Assembly: GCA_036897095.1 (NCBI GenBank)
Contig: JAYMSP010000401.1
Coordinates: forward strand, 1-53,877
DNA length: 53,877 bases
From: Plantago elongata
Lineage: Eukaryota > Streptophyta > Magnoliopsida > Lamiales > Plantaginaceae
Reading direction: 5' to 3'
Shown: positions 33,700 to 44,864 of the stretch, piece by piece
Numbering within the stretch: the first letter of the stretch is position 1
How the letters are laid out: each line of letters begins with the position of its first letter
Position numbers and translations under genes: made by a program
Notes under the pieces: generated by a model
Told to the model about the DNA's origin: nothing
What the model saw: the letters and a program-made list of their open reading frames with translations, nothing else
Database searches by the model: none

Positions 33700-35145
33700 T
33701 TTCATTTGTGATGTAAGTTAAGAGTTAAAAGTAAGGGTACAATGTTGTGGAATAAGTAGGTAGTGCCATCAAAGAATGTTGTTGAAAATCGTGTGCTTGA
33801 TGAAAATGAGTTGTTGTGGTCCTAGGAAACAGTCTAATTATTTTTTCTAAAATTAACCACCATTCCAAGTCAATACAACTACAACTAGTCAACTATATAT
33901 ATCCTGGACTGGTGGCACCATGTTACAACTCACAACTGATCACAAGCTAGCTAGATGGTCGGTATCCAATTTAATATGTACTCCTCCTCCTTTTGTTTAA
34001 GTTTTACAATTTCTACTACTCCAATATTTTAAAGTTAAGTCTTTGTGAGCATTGTAGAGGACTTTAGTCTGTTAAAAATGGAGTTTGTAAAACAGACCAC
34101 GCTATGTTCAATTTTGGAAGACTTTTGAGGGCATTGACTCACTCTTGGAGATTTAGTTGAATAATAAAAAAATTTAAGAAATGGGGTTTGAATATAATTA
34201 AATATGATCAAGTGTTTTATGGGTCGTCTCGGACTTTATGATTACTATTTCTCTCTAATTATTTCAAAAATAGTTAGAGATCCACACAAAAGGTTTACTT
34301 GTTATTAATTTAGTCTATCTTTTCTTTAGATCTTTTGTTTCACCCCGATAGTATTATCGCTCCTATCAATGCATAGGAAATGCATGCAATTTCATACTAT
34401 TTTTCAACTTATGAAATGAATTCCACTAGTGTTAATTCTACTAGATCTTACGAAGCCTTCTCATTGTATAACATGATTCAGATATGATCATAGGAAAGAT
34501 GTTCTTCGAGCAAACCACCACTCATAAACTTTATTCTTTTCAACTTAAAACTCATTCATTTCGGTAAATTTTAATCGAATAAAACAGAGTCATAGTGATT
34601 TACGAGTTGTTATATAAGACAAACTCTTTCAGATTTAATATTGCAGGACTTACAGAATTCTCACGAAAGCTTCGACTTTTAACAAGTTTTTGTAGGTATA
34701 TAAATACTAATAATTCACAAAGTGAGTGTTTGATATTTTTAATGTTTTCTTATTGATGTAAATATTATTTAATTAATTTAAAATTGTTAGTTTGATTGAA
34801 AATAACGTAGTCCAAGTTGGAGAAATAGAATGATAGGGTGTTAAGAGGAAATGTCAAACACATAGTAAATGGAGATTACTGCAGTATATTATTTCATTTT
34901 CATTTTATATTGGAATATTAATTAATTAATTAATGTGTATGATCCAAATGCATGCTTTTAGCTTGAACTAGCCGCCCAACTAGCTAACTGTATCTCATAT
35001 AGAATATACACTATATATCTAGCCAGTAGATAGCATGCTTCGAACCCTATTTTCCAACCAACCTTTCTTTCTTCCTTCATTTTGATTTTTGATCATCGGT
35101 ATATATAACCTAGATAGCTCTTTTTCATTATATTGTGTATCCAAG
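33700..35145. other. Upstream region of the MYB gene
   Basis: AT-rich, no gene seen. CCAACCAACC near 35055 resembles the ACC(A/T)AACC-type MYB binding site, and TATATATAA near 35100 could serve as a TATA box about 45 bp before the ATG. Confidence 0.35.
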
Positions 35146-37542
35146 ATGAAGAATTCTTGTTACGCTAAGAAAGCACGAACCAAGGAAACTGGATCTGTTT
35201 CTAATTTGTCCCCGAAACGACATCGCAAGTACATCATCTGTCGAGGTGGGAGAAGTTCCGAGCCGGCATGGTTGAACTGCCACCTCATTAGAGTACCTGT
35301 TACTGCTACAGCTGGTGGTGATCATATACACAACCAGTTTGGTGAAGATGAAGAGGATCTCATTATCAGGCTTCATGCTCTGCTTGGGGATAGGTATTAT
35401 TAATCCATCCATTTATATATGCCCAACCTATCTGCCTCTCCATATAACATGTCTTATTTTTTAACATTTTACAATTGATAAAATTCAACTTGAATTATAC
35501 ATTATCTTAAATAGTAATAAGAAATTTTCGGTTAAATTATATTTGAGTTAGGCTCTGTTCTCTTCAACTTAAAATCACTTCAGTGCAACTCTACTTAAGT
35601 TGTGTTCTCTTTAACTGAAAATCACTTTAGTTCAGCTCGGATTAGTTATAATTTATACATTATTTCATTTCCATTCCAGTTCAGTAAATCTTAGTTGAAG
35701 ATAATACAAACTTAGTTATAATATTAATTGAAAAATATTATTTTAGATACACTAGAGTAAGACACTGCCACTTTAGCTATACTAAAGTGAGAGTGACCAA
35801 TTTATGTACATTACTACAACCACACGTCCAATTGAGAACTCCGATCAATTTTTCGATTGAATTGATGACGTGGCTGCCGGACGTGCGATTTTCCCTCCGA
35901 ATTCATATTTGACCAGTATTTGACTCGTATTTTTATATTTAAAATTAAAAAAGGGGACATGTGTTGCGTCCACATTAATTCTCGGTAAAAAATTATGAAA
36001 AATATTTTAAGAACTATAATAATTCATTTTTAAATTTTTTTACAAACAATAAAAAAATTAAATTAAAATTGCATTAGCTAATTTATGGGTATAAATTGTT
36101 TAAAATGATTTCAAAATATAAAAAATATATATTTTACATTTTATTATATATAAAATTAATAAAAAATTCAAAAAATTAAAAATGCAATTTACTACAATAA
36201 ATCTTCATTTGAAATTTTGAATTTTGTAAGTGATTCGTCTTTTATTATTGTAGCAAATCACATTATTTAAATTTATTTATGTAATAAAATATAAAATGTT
36301 TTTTTTTATATTCTTTAAATATTTTTCATAATTTTTAATATTATTTTTTAATTATATTAAACATTTTATACCCAAAAATTACAAGAGAATGACACGTGTC
36401 CAGTTTTCAATTTGAATTTAAAAAACACGAGTCAATTGTCATATTATGAGCTAATGCGATTTTAATTTAATTTTTTTATTGTTTGTAAAAAAATGTTAAA
36501 TGAATTTTTGTAATTTTTAAAATATTTTTAAATATTTTTTATAATTTTTAAAATTATTTTATAATTATAATAAACAATTTATACCGAGAATTAATATCGT
36601 GACACGTGTCCCGTATTTAAACTTCAAATACAAAACTAAGTGTCAAATACGCGTCAAATACGAATTTGGAGGGAAAATTGCACATCTGGCGGCAACATCA
36701 TCAATTTGGTCGGAAAATCGATTTGGGTTCTTCAATTGGACGGGTGGTTGCATTAATGTACCCAATTTGGTCACTCTCACTTTAGTGTACCTAAAGTGTC
36801 AGTGTCTCATTATAGTGTACCTAAAATAAAAAATTTCTTCACTTTTATTTTACTTTAGTTCAATTCAATTTATTAAATTTTAGTTGAAAAAAATAGATCT
36901 TTAATAATCTGTATGTTCATAAGATAATTAAGTCCGGTGGCTGCCTCCGTGAAGGGTGGCTTGTGATAGGGTGCTTATAGGTCGAATATAGATAAAACAT
37001 GTAGATTGAAGAATTTAAGATCACTAGAGCTAGAAACCGATGGAATAAGTTGCATTCCGATTCTTTCGGTTAATTATTAATTGCATAAATAGACACTAGC
37101 ATGTTAAGAAATAAAGCACACATATATAGTGGCCTATTTGTAGTAAATATATATGGATGTCGCTAGCTTGTAATTCATCCTAAAATATTACTTTCTTAAC
37201 CTGTAATTTTTTATATCGAACTAAATTAAACGAAATTAAATTATAGTAAGATTGGATGATAAACTGAGTATCCAATACTTAGTTGTATAAATTTAGATGG
37301 CCTTGATATTGATGATGGTCATTAATATATTGCCTTGCTCACAATTTTTGTGTAAATTTAGATGGCCGTTGATCTCTGGGCGACTACCTGGACGAACAGA
37401 GGATGAAGTGAGAAACCATTGGAACACGCATCTAAAGGAAATGCTGATCAACAATGGAATAGATCCAAAGAGTCATCATGTTAACCAAACCATTCGAGAT
37501 GCCCAATCCATCTGCAATAGCTCATCCTCCCAAAATCACTAA
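35146..37542 (+). CDS. R3-only MYB protein (decayed R2R3 type) with bHLH-interaction motif
   Basis: Exons 35146-35393 and 37362-37542, joined inside an Arg codon, give 142 residues. Residues 65-112 form a MYB R3 repeat: [18 protein letters not shown], then [16 protein letters not shown] and NHWNTHL. The bHLH-binding signature [DE]Lx2[RK]x3Lx6Lx3R is complete from D71. Only a blurred trace of R2 precedes it ([12 protein letters not shown], comparable to the usual KSCRLRWLNY), and there is no R1/R2 exon upstream. The intron sits at the standard MYB position. After R3 the protein ends within about 30 residues ([12 protein letters not shown]), with no activation domain. Known R3-MYBs compete with R2R3-MYBs for bHLH partners and repress pigment or trichome genes; such a role here is inference. 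The 1.97-kb intron holds a transposon. Confidence 0.75.
35551..35710. mobile_element. Small MITE-like inverted repeat in the MYB intron
   Basis: CTGTTCTCTTCAACTTAAAATC at the left recurs in inverted form near 35690-35710 (TCTTAGTTGAAGATAATAC). Related sequence lies just right of the larger element, near 36880. Ends are not sharply defined. Confidence 0.35.
35740..36827. mobile_element. Fold-back/MULE-like element in the MYB intron
   Basis: Long inverted repeats: the left end ATTTTAGATACACT matches the reverse complement of the right end, AGTGTACCTAAAAT. The pairing continues for several hundred bases (GTGAGAGTGACCAA, ACGTCCAATTGA, AATTTTCCCTCC, ATTAATTCTCGGTA, TTTTTTTACAAACAATAAAA occur on both arms). 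Flanks AAAAATATT and AAAAAATTT could be a 9-bp target-site duplication with two differences, as in Mutator-like elements. There is no transposase. Length 1088 bp. Confidence 0.75.
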
Positions 37543-37959
37543 CATTTTAATGACATTGTTGACACATACATAAACAAAATATACGATTATGTTTCACTCG
37601 ACGGATATACATCTCTATGATAATGTCTCAATCTATTTAGATCACAAGAATTAGAAGAAAATAAATTCATATCCTATACTTTTGAGTGAGACATTTGAAG
37701 AAAGTCTCCAAAATAACAATTTGGAGGCTAATTTGAGCGTGTAAGCAAACTAAAAGATACTATAACTTTATTATTTTAATGTTGAACTACGTATGTTCAC
37801 CGATGTACAAATGACATATACTGTAAAAAAAAATTAAATTAATCACTACTTAAATAAATATAAAGATCAACATCCGAATCTTACACGCAAACACGAATTA
37901 CAGTGGTCTTGATTTTCAGTCATAGAACAACGGAAGAACAATTAAGGATTTTACTCGAG
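37543..37959. other. 3' flank of the MYB gene
   Basis: Likely 3' UTR and spacer. No other feature. Confidence 0.4.
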
Positions 37960-38060
37960 AACGAATCACTGCTTAGTTGGTAGGACATTTTTCTTCCAAC
38001 TAATTTAATGAATAGATCGGCGGTTTGAGACACCTTTACCGTTTTAAAAATAAAAAATTT
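37960..38060 (+). mobile_element. tRNA-derived SINE (diverged)
   Basis: The head AACGAATCACTGCTTAGTTG continues into box-A-like GCTTAGTTGGTAGGACA, then box-B-like GGCGGTTTGAGACACC and an A-rich tail. TTAAGGAT occurs on both sides (37943 and 38059), possibly part of an eroded target-site duplication. It belongs with the copies at 14310, 42150 and 47215. Confidence 0.5.
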
Positions 38061-38501
38061 AAGGATCATTCAAGTGCAACGTAAAGAATAGCTTCGAGAT
38101 GCAAATTCTACCAATAACAATTGGTGATTTTTATCTATCTATGCATTGAAATGTAACTGCGTCTTTCCATTGACTTATACATTAGTACAATTCCAAGCTA
38201 CAAAATGTATCTATGGAAGCAAAAAGGTACCAATAAAATCTAATTAGTAAACTAATATCATACACATTTGACCTTCACAGTCTCTTGTTTGTCAACTCTT
38301 GTCATGAACCTTGCAAGATTATCTCATCCTCCATTGATGATCATGAACAAATTGACAACAGAAGCACCAAGTTTGCCGGCAGTAGGACCAAAGTTAAAAA
38401 GCCACTACTCATCTTGGAGTGGAATTCCATTCCCACTTCATTATCAACAATTCAGCATAATTTATATTCATCACCATGACACCATTAGATTTTCTTGAGC
38501 C

Positions 38502-38510
38502 TATAAAAAT
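38502..38510 (+). promoter_or_regulatory. TATA box of the PADRE gene
   Basis: TATAAAAAT lies about 130 bp before the ATG at 38636, giving a leader of about 100 bases. Confidence 0.45.
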
Positions 38511-38635
38511 AATTTAAACTCCACTAGTTCCATAAATAAGAAAAAAGACATCTTCATCTCATCCACTTATATTCACCCATTCAACCAAGCAACATATTCA
38601 GACAAGACAACAAGTAATTGCTATTTACAAGTCAG

Positions 38636-39136
38636 ATGGGGAACATTGTAGTAAGCAGCAAAAAGGCCAAGATTATGAAAGTCGACGGCCAAATCTTCAA
38701 GGTAAAGCTGCCTGCAAGAGCCATGGACGTTCTCAAAGACTATTCGGATCAACATGTGTTACTGGACTCAGAATCGGTCAAGAAATTCGGGATTCGGGCT
38801 CCGAGAATAAGGCCTGGAACAGAACTGAAGCACAAGAAGATATACTTTTTGGTGGATTTGCCAAAGTTTCCGGAGGAAAGGCAGCCGAGACTGAGAAGGG
38901 TCAAGTCTGAAGGGACTGCTAAGGCAAGGCTGGATTCGTTGATGATGAAGCAGAGGTCGGTTTCGGAGTTTGGTTCGTCGGGTCAAGGGCCGGTTCGTGT
39001 CAAGATGAGGCTGCCTAAGGCGGAGATTGAACGGTTGATGAAGGAGAGTCGTGATGAGGCTGAGGTGGGTGATAAGGTTCTTGATTTTTGTTTGCAGAAT
39101 TGTACATATGAACTTGATGATCATACAGATAAATGA
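38636..39136 (+). CDS. PADRE / DUF4228 domain protein
   Basis: An intronless 166-residue protein beginning MGNIVVSSKKAKIMKVDGQI. The MGN start is a possible N-myristoylation signal after Met removal. The N-terminal half has the DUF4228/PADRE pattern (MKVDGQIFKVKLPARAMDVL, then GTELKHKKIYFLVDLPKF). The C-terminal half is basic and ends in MRLPKAEIERLMKESRDEAE, the conserved second segment of the family. Family members are plant-specific, and many respond to pathogens or abiotic stress; the biochemical role is not established. Length and motifs are normal and the frame is intact. The upstream in-frame codon at 38618 is not an ATG. Confidence 0.92.
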   Translation: MGNIVVSSKKAKIMKVDGQIFKVKLPARAMDVLKDYSDQHVLLDSESVKKFGIRAPRIRPGTELKHKKIYFLVDLPKFPEERQPRLRRVKSEGTAKARLDSLMMKQRSVSEFGSSGQGPVRVKMRLPKAEIERLMKESRDEAEVGDKVLDFCLQNCTYELDDHTDK

Positions 39137-39407
39137 GGAGTTTGAATTCGAACAGTTAAATAATTTTGTCCTGTTTAATTATGAGACTATGAACAAAAAA
39201 GAACATATTGGACGTGAAACGATATCCAAATGTGTGCCTCTTAATTTTTCTGTACATATGATAACTTCAGAAGAATTGTAACAATTACAGTATATGATTG
39301 TATTGTGCATAATTTGTCTCTTGTCTACTCTGTTTTGTTCATTTTTCGGTATTTGATGGGTTCGTTTCGGATTCTAATTTGGGTTGAATATCATAAAGTT
39401 TTTACAA

Positions 39408-39609
39408 ACAACTGTCTCAATTGAAAGTTCGGATTTCTTAAAGAGAAAATCTCTCTCCTATTTTATATATTATCTCTTATATTTTATTTATTATTTCTTC
39501 TACTTTATTCAATCACATTCATAATTTATTACCTTCTTTTTTATTTTATTATTATTCTTTTTAAATTTATATCCGATCTCGTGAAACTTTCAAATCAGGA
39601 CGGAGGGAG
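39408..39609. mobile_element. Stowaway-like MITE
   Basis: The right end AGGACGGAGGGAG-TA is the classic Stowaway terminus (CTCCCTCCGTCCT on the other strand). The left end is eroded but aligns (CTGTCTCAATTGAAAGTT against CCGTCCTGATTTGAAAGTT). Confidence 0.7.
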
Positions 39610-40856
39610 TATAACCTAATAGTTTTCCTCACATTCATCAAAGAACAAAACTACTACTACATCTACATATGCAAGTTTGTAGTCAAGGAACTAACAATCA
39701 ATCTTTTGTATTCATATTTTTTGCTGAGGAAAATGGAACTGGTATATATATGTATGGAAGCATAGTATTTTTGTGAGGCAGATTATATCCTTGATGTGTA
39801 TAAAAGTGACCAAGTACAAGTGGTCCTAGATAAGTATTCAAAACAAAGGTAACCGTGAAGCAGGGCGAGTCAATCTAACTTTTCGAGAACGGGTTTGTCA
39901 GACTTAAATTCTAAGCTTAAATAGAAGCTCAAACCGAGCTCCATCATATTAAATTTAGAGTGAGAAACATTAAATGACATTTAACTAATTATCCTAATAA
40001 AGAGTAAATGTTCTACAATTATAAGTGAAAACGGGAGAGAAAATTTTAAATATGCAAGACTTGCCGACTAATATAATCTCGAAAAGTATAGTTTTAATAG
40101 GGCGGCACATTTAGATCACACTCACTAACTTTATTACGTAAGGTAGGAACCACTACTAAATGGAACAATTGAATTCCTCATAATCGTACTCCCTATGATC
40201 GAACATTCTTCCTTAGTGGTGATAGAACATGGGTTTATCTTTGTTGTGTAGTGGATATCCAACCTTATGGGTCGGATCCATGAAACCAGACCAAGTTTGG
40301 TGGAGGAGGTTTTCCGTTGATCTTCATTTTAAGTAGGACGTTTACATATGGACCCTTTCGAAGAGTTGCCAATTACATCTGGATCCCTCTTAGTTGAACA
40401 ATAACAGATGAGCACCTTGTTCGTTAAATTTAATTACACTGAAACCTACGAATTTGACTTTTCACGAATTAAAATGCGGAAAACCCATTTTTACCCCTGT
40501 TCGAAAATTGGATTTTTAATTCAGCCAAACAACTTTACTTGTGGGCGCCCAACCCATTACACGTGCCTAGCACGTGAGGACCTATATGTAATTGATATTG
40601 CTCGACTTTGTAAGTTAATGTAATTAGCAGTTAACCGATTTAAAAAAAGGTAGCCGTTGGAATTTATTAAGGGTCTTTCTGAACTATCTAAACATGGGAG
40701 AATGAGAATTTTTATGAGATTTAGTATAAAAAGTAATACCGAACTGATTACCCCCTCATAGCATAATAACATGAGCCCTAATAACATATCTCATATTACA
40801 TGCTTAAAAAATCGAAATGAGACATGTCCTCAAAACATAAACTTGTAGAATCACTC
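39610..40856. other. Gene-poor region
   Basis: No recognisable gene. Short frames such as 40408-40623 lack any domain signature. Confidence 0.45.
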
Positions 40857-41023
40857 GTTCTCCACCACGTTCTTCGACAGTTCGACGTTCTTCGTTTTAC
40901 TTCCACATGAGGGAGTGAAAATTACAATTAGAGTTACAGTAATATTCCAATAAAAAGGAAAATTGAACGGATTGCAATTCCTCTTCCTTTCTTTTTCTTT
41001 CTTTCTTCTCCACAAAAAGCAAA

Positions 41024-41131
41024 ATGAAGCTGAGAATAGTCCACCAAAATCCACAAAATCGATCCATCGAGGAGGTCCAATCGACGATGAACGACGGTTC
41101 CACGGAGGCGAATCGATCAGCTCCGGCGTAG
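41024..41131 (+). other. Possible orphan first exon (captured or truncated gene 5' end)
   Basis: A pyrimidine-rich leader (CTTTCTTTTTCTTTCTTTC) precedes an ATG at 41024 encoding a short product that starts MKLRIVHQNPQNRSIEEV and stops after 35 codons (TAG about 41131). It looks like a promoter plus start of a gene, but no continuation is visible. No family is recognised. Confidence 0.25.
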
Positions 41132-41590
41132 GAGGTGGCGGAGACGCGTGATTTGTCTGAGGAGGATGAAAACTCTCCAAGCCGTTGAGCCTGTTGATGT
41201 TGCTTACACCGTTTCGCATCCAATGCTTCTATCTGTACGTTCTCGAATATCAGTTTATGATTTTTTATGTTAATTCACTGAATTGACTTTAGATCTGTTC
41301 TTTTGTAGAGTAAGAGGAAAAGGAAGAAGAAAGAGCTTAAAGGGGGAGTAATAAGACTGATATAACCTAGAAACCGATAAGGACATGTTTGGATTGTTCC
41401 ATTTACAAAATAAGATTTAAGCTGGTCAACTCTCTCTTCTGTTTTTAAACTCAAACGTAATTGTTAAACAAAGAGGGATCAATTTGAGAATCGGAACCTC
41501 TAGTAGGGTTCAGTACGATTTAATCCCTCATTTTAATGACTTTTGATTACCAAATTGTTGGGTCAGGATCAGTGTACCATGATTATTTTG

Positions 41591-41700
41591 GACGGTCCGC
41601 CTAAATATCTTGTAAGTAGTCATATTGTTTCTGATATTCAGGGTCGGGCCGCCTAAATATATATCTTACAAGTAGTCTCGTTGTTTTATTACTTGAAGGT
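41591..41700. repeat. 52-bp direct duplication
   Basis: GGTCCGCCTAAATATCTTG and GGGCCGCCTAAATATATATC recur 52 bp apart, each followed by (T/A)AAGTAGTC and TTGTTT. There is no gene nearby. The surrounding 41250-42150 holds only AT-rich spacer. Confidence 0.5.
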
Positions 41701-42149
41701 AGGAGTAGGAGTCGGTTTGGTCCATTTTGGATTAGAGAAATTTTCTTAAGAATTTAAAAAAATTTAAGAGTATTAAATAAAACGATTCAGCCGTATAAAT
41801 AATATAAAATAATATACAATTTATATATATATAATCACAATTTACCTAGAACCGCATAATTAATATATTACATGACTTTTGACATTTTCACAAAAATTTA
41901 ATGACTATTTGGTATGCAATTTGAATTGGTAAAAATTAATTTAAATTAATAATTTTATATATAAAAAATATAATTTAAATTAATTTTTATCCATTCAAAT
42001 TATTTAAATCAGACTCTTCAAATTTCACAAGTTTTCTTTATTTGGCTTATGAATTAGCGGCTGGCAAGTGGCAACCTTTATCATGATTTAAACCAAGAAA
42101 TATCAAAGAGTTTTTATACTCCTTGCAATCATTCGTTAGTTATTATATG

Positions 42150-42232
42150 AATTATAAATGATTAATTGTGATTCGAATAATTGATTTATTGGTTAGATGT
42201 GAAGCGTCTTACCAATTGAATTATGCTTCGTT
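42150..42232 (-). mobile_element. tRNA-derived SINE
   Basis: The minus strand reads AACGAAGCATAATTCAATTG, continuing GGTAAGACGCTTC (box-A-like), then ATTCGAATCACA (box-B-like). It closely parallels the copy at 14310 (GGTAAGACGCTTC shared). It lies only about 10 bp from the MITE at 42242. Tail and duplication are not clear. Confidence 0.5.
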
Positions 42233-42241
42233 ATCATTATA

Positions 42242-42480
42242 CTTCCTTCATTTCGATTTGAAAATGTCACTTTTTATTTTGAATTGTCCCAATTTAGAAG
42301 TTCCGCTACCCTAAATAAAAAATTTATCTCCTAATTTATACATTATATCTAATACTTTATTCACTATTTTTTCTACTTTATCTAATTATATTTATAATTT
42401 ATTACCTTTTTTTTATTTTATCACTTTTTACTTAAAATTTATGTTCGATCCCTAAAATTTTTAAACTGGGACGGAGGGAG
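42242..42480. mobile_element. Stowaway-like MITE
   Basis: The left end TA-CTTCCTTCATTTCGATTTG pairs with the reverse complement of the right end, CTCCCTCCGTCCCAGTTTAA. It is 239 bp long with a T-rich interior, nearly the same size and interior as the elements at 27756 and 39408. Confidence 0.75.
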
Positions 42481-42748
42481 CATGATTTATTATGAACAAC
42501 AAGAAATTGAATACACGATCGAGTGTTCTAAAGATATTTTTGGTTTAATTGTATCCTGTACTTATAGAATAGAACATTAGATGGGCTGTTGAACGGTACG
42601 GGCAGGAGGGGATGTATATATCTCTTCGTCAGCTACACATTATTTTACTATGTAGCTGGTTATTGAGTGAAAGCTTATATGATATATCGTCAACTACAAC
42701 AACTACAAGATTCCTTGACCACATTCCCAACTTGTTTTTCAATGGGAA

Positions 42749-42881
42749 AATTAACGAGACTATCATAATCAAATAATCTCTATCTATTAGTATAAAGTTA
42801 GACTAATTAATATTGAAATTAACGAGACTATCATAGTCAAATAATCTCTATCTATTAACGAGACTATCATAATCAAATTTT
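42749..42881. repeat. Short tandem duplications, unit ATTAACGAGACTATCATA
   Basis: ATTAACGAGACTATCATA(A/G)TC occurs at 42750, 42818 and 42854. The first two are followed by AAATAATCTCTATCTATTA. The array adjoins the left edge of the copia fragment. Confidence 0.75.
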
Positions 42882-42914
42882 TAGGGGTATTCTCACGGAT
42901 ACTACAATTATTAA

Positions 42915-43822
42915 TAGAATACCCCGAAAAAATAGTAATGTTACTCAATATGAACTATTCAAGGGTCACAAACCATCATACAAACACTTAAAAATGTGGG
43001 GTTACTTGGCTAAGGTAGAAATACCTAAACTAAAACAAGTTAAAATTGGACCCAGGACAGTGGATTGTATATTCATAGGATATGAAAATAACAATAGTAT
43101 TTATCACTTCTTAGTGCATAAATCATTGATACCAGATATCCATGAATGTACAGTTATTGAATCAAGGAATGCGGGTTTCGTTGAAGACGTCTTTCCTAGG
43201 AAGGAAAAGAAAGAAGTAGTCTCCTGTAAACGAGATTATGAAACTGCAATAGGCTCAAATGTGGGAGTACCTGAACCAACTGGTCCTACGTCAGAACTTG
43301 AAGGTCCACCTCCTCTTGAGAATGTTGTTGAACCTGAAGGTTCATCTTCTCCCGGGAAGGTTGCAGAACCTGAAGTTTTGCCTCCTCCAGAGAATGTAGC
43401 TCCTGAAGCTACACTTCCAGAACCTGAAAGTCCACATCAAGAGAATGTTGAGGTTTCTGATGTCGAACCAAGAAGGAGTAAGAGGGCAAGGAATGAGAAG
43501 GATTTTGGTCCTGATTTTCTTACCTACATGGTGGAAAACGAATCAAAGACAATCCAAGAGGCGATGTCCAACCCTGATGCAACTCTTTGGAAAGAAGCCA
43601 TTGAGAGCGAAATGGAATGCATTCTGAATAATCATAATTGGAAATTGGTTAATCTTCCTCCAGAAAATAAACCTCTGGGTTGCAAGTTGTTACTCAAACG
43701 CAAATATAAAGCAGATGGAATCATTGATAAATACAAGGCTTTTCTAATGGTCAAGGGTTATAGGAACTTGCCAAGAAATTATACTTACCATAGCTACCCA
43801 CAAATAATATTCCATTACTAAA
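42915..43822 (+). pseudogene. Ty1/copia fragment: integrase C-terminus to RT start
   Basis: Continuous frame from about 42915: KGHKPSYKHLKMWGYLAKV, the copia integrase tail (PRTVDCIFIGYEN), then a Pro/Glu-rich linker with repeated EPE and PPPENV motifs, RRSKRARNEKDFGPDFLTY, and the start of the RT domain (WKEAIESEMECILNNHNWKL and GCKLLLKRKYKADG). It stops within RT. No LTR, gag or remaining pol is adjacent, so this is a dead internal fragment, on the opposite strand to the other two copia elements. The long intact frame suggests fairly recent truncation. Confidence 0.88.
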
Positions 43823-44864
43823 CAAATAGTATTTGAAATATGTAGTATTTCATAAGCAAAACTAATTGAAATATGTAGTATTCCATAATCTTATCATCAC
43901 CCGTGGGTTTATATCCCGGAAATGACATGTACAAACAGATTAGGGTGTAAAACAGTAGACTTAGTTTGCTCAAGTGTTAAACCGGATGAATATTTTACTG
44001 GGAGGAGGCTGAGTACCTTTCCTGGTATAGTATTTGGGATTATAAGTGTGTAATAATGACTTACTTGATTATTGAAATGTGAGCCCCTAATATAGTCTTT
44101 CATAGAATAGAGCATGTGTTCTTAGATCGTGTCAAATGTACGATGAAAATTGCAGCACTGCACCAATGCTAAATAGACCTATAGTCTATTAATTAAGTTG
44201 GCTTGGCCCATGTTCTCATTTGGACTCTATCGGTATTTTAGGACTTTTCACAATTGCAAGAGGACTTTCCAGGAGTTTTTCCGGTGCTAAGTCGGAACCT
44301 CCAGTTTGAGTCTGTCCTTCCCTCGTGTCTAAGCCCATCACTTTGTGAGTGGACTCTTCTTACTAAGACTTGGTTGGACCTTTGTGGGGATAAGTGGTTC
44401 GACTAGTGGCTCGTACCCCATATGACAAGTTATACACTTATTTATCTCTTTTGTGGAGGTATACATCCCTTAGGTCGTCTGATCCTCAAGGTTGTCCTGA
44501 TATCATACTTTCCTCGTTCGCTCCTGATAGAAATAAGGTGGACATGAAAGAGACTAGAGTCGCACCATGTCTAAAGTTATGCTTTGAACTTATGTCTACT
44601 AATGTTCCGTAATTAGTCCAGGCAGTCTTTTCGTACACATTTGAGGGAGGCAACCTTTGTCACATTCGGCAAAGGACCTCTAGGTGTCCAAACCTTATGA
44701 ATTGTGATGTAAGGATTTTGGTTCGCCTTGGAACATGCCTCTAGAGCGTTTTTAACGGACTTGACATGTTTCTATATTAATAACAACTTATTCATATAAT
44801 TGAACCATAAATTATATAATGTCAAATTCCAATTTGTAATAATAGAGCAACTCTCCCTTTAGAT
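43823..44864. other. Spacer right of the copia fragment
   Basis: TTGAAATATGTAGTATT occurs twice at 43831 and 43865. From about 43890 to 44760 the composition is less AT-rich and could be older transposon sequence, but no terminus or domain is recognised. Confidence 0.4.

Noticed and set aside
38768..39124. Minus-strand frame of 118 codons
   Set aside because: It lies wholly antisense to the PADRE gene and shows no domain.
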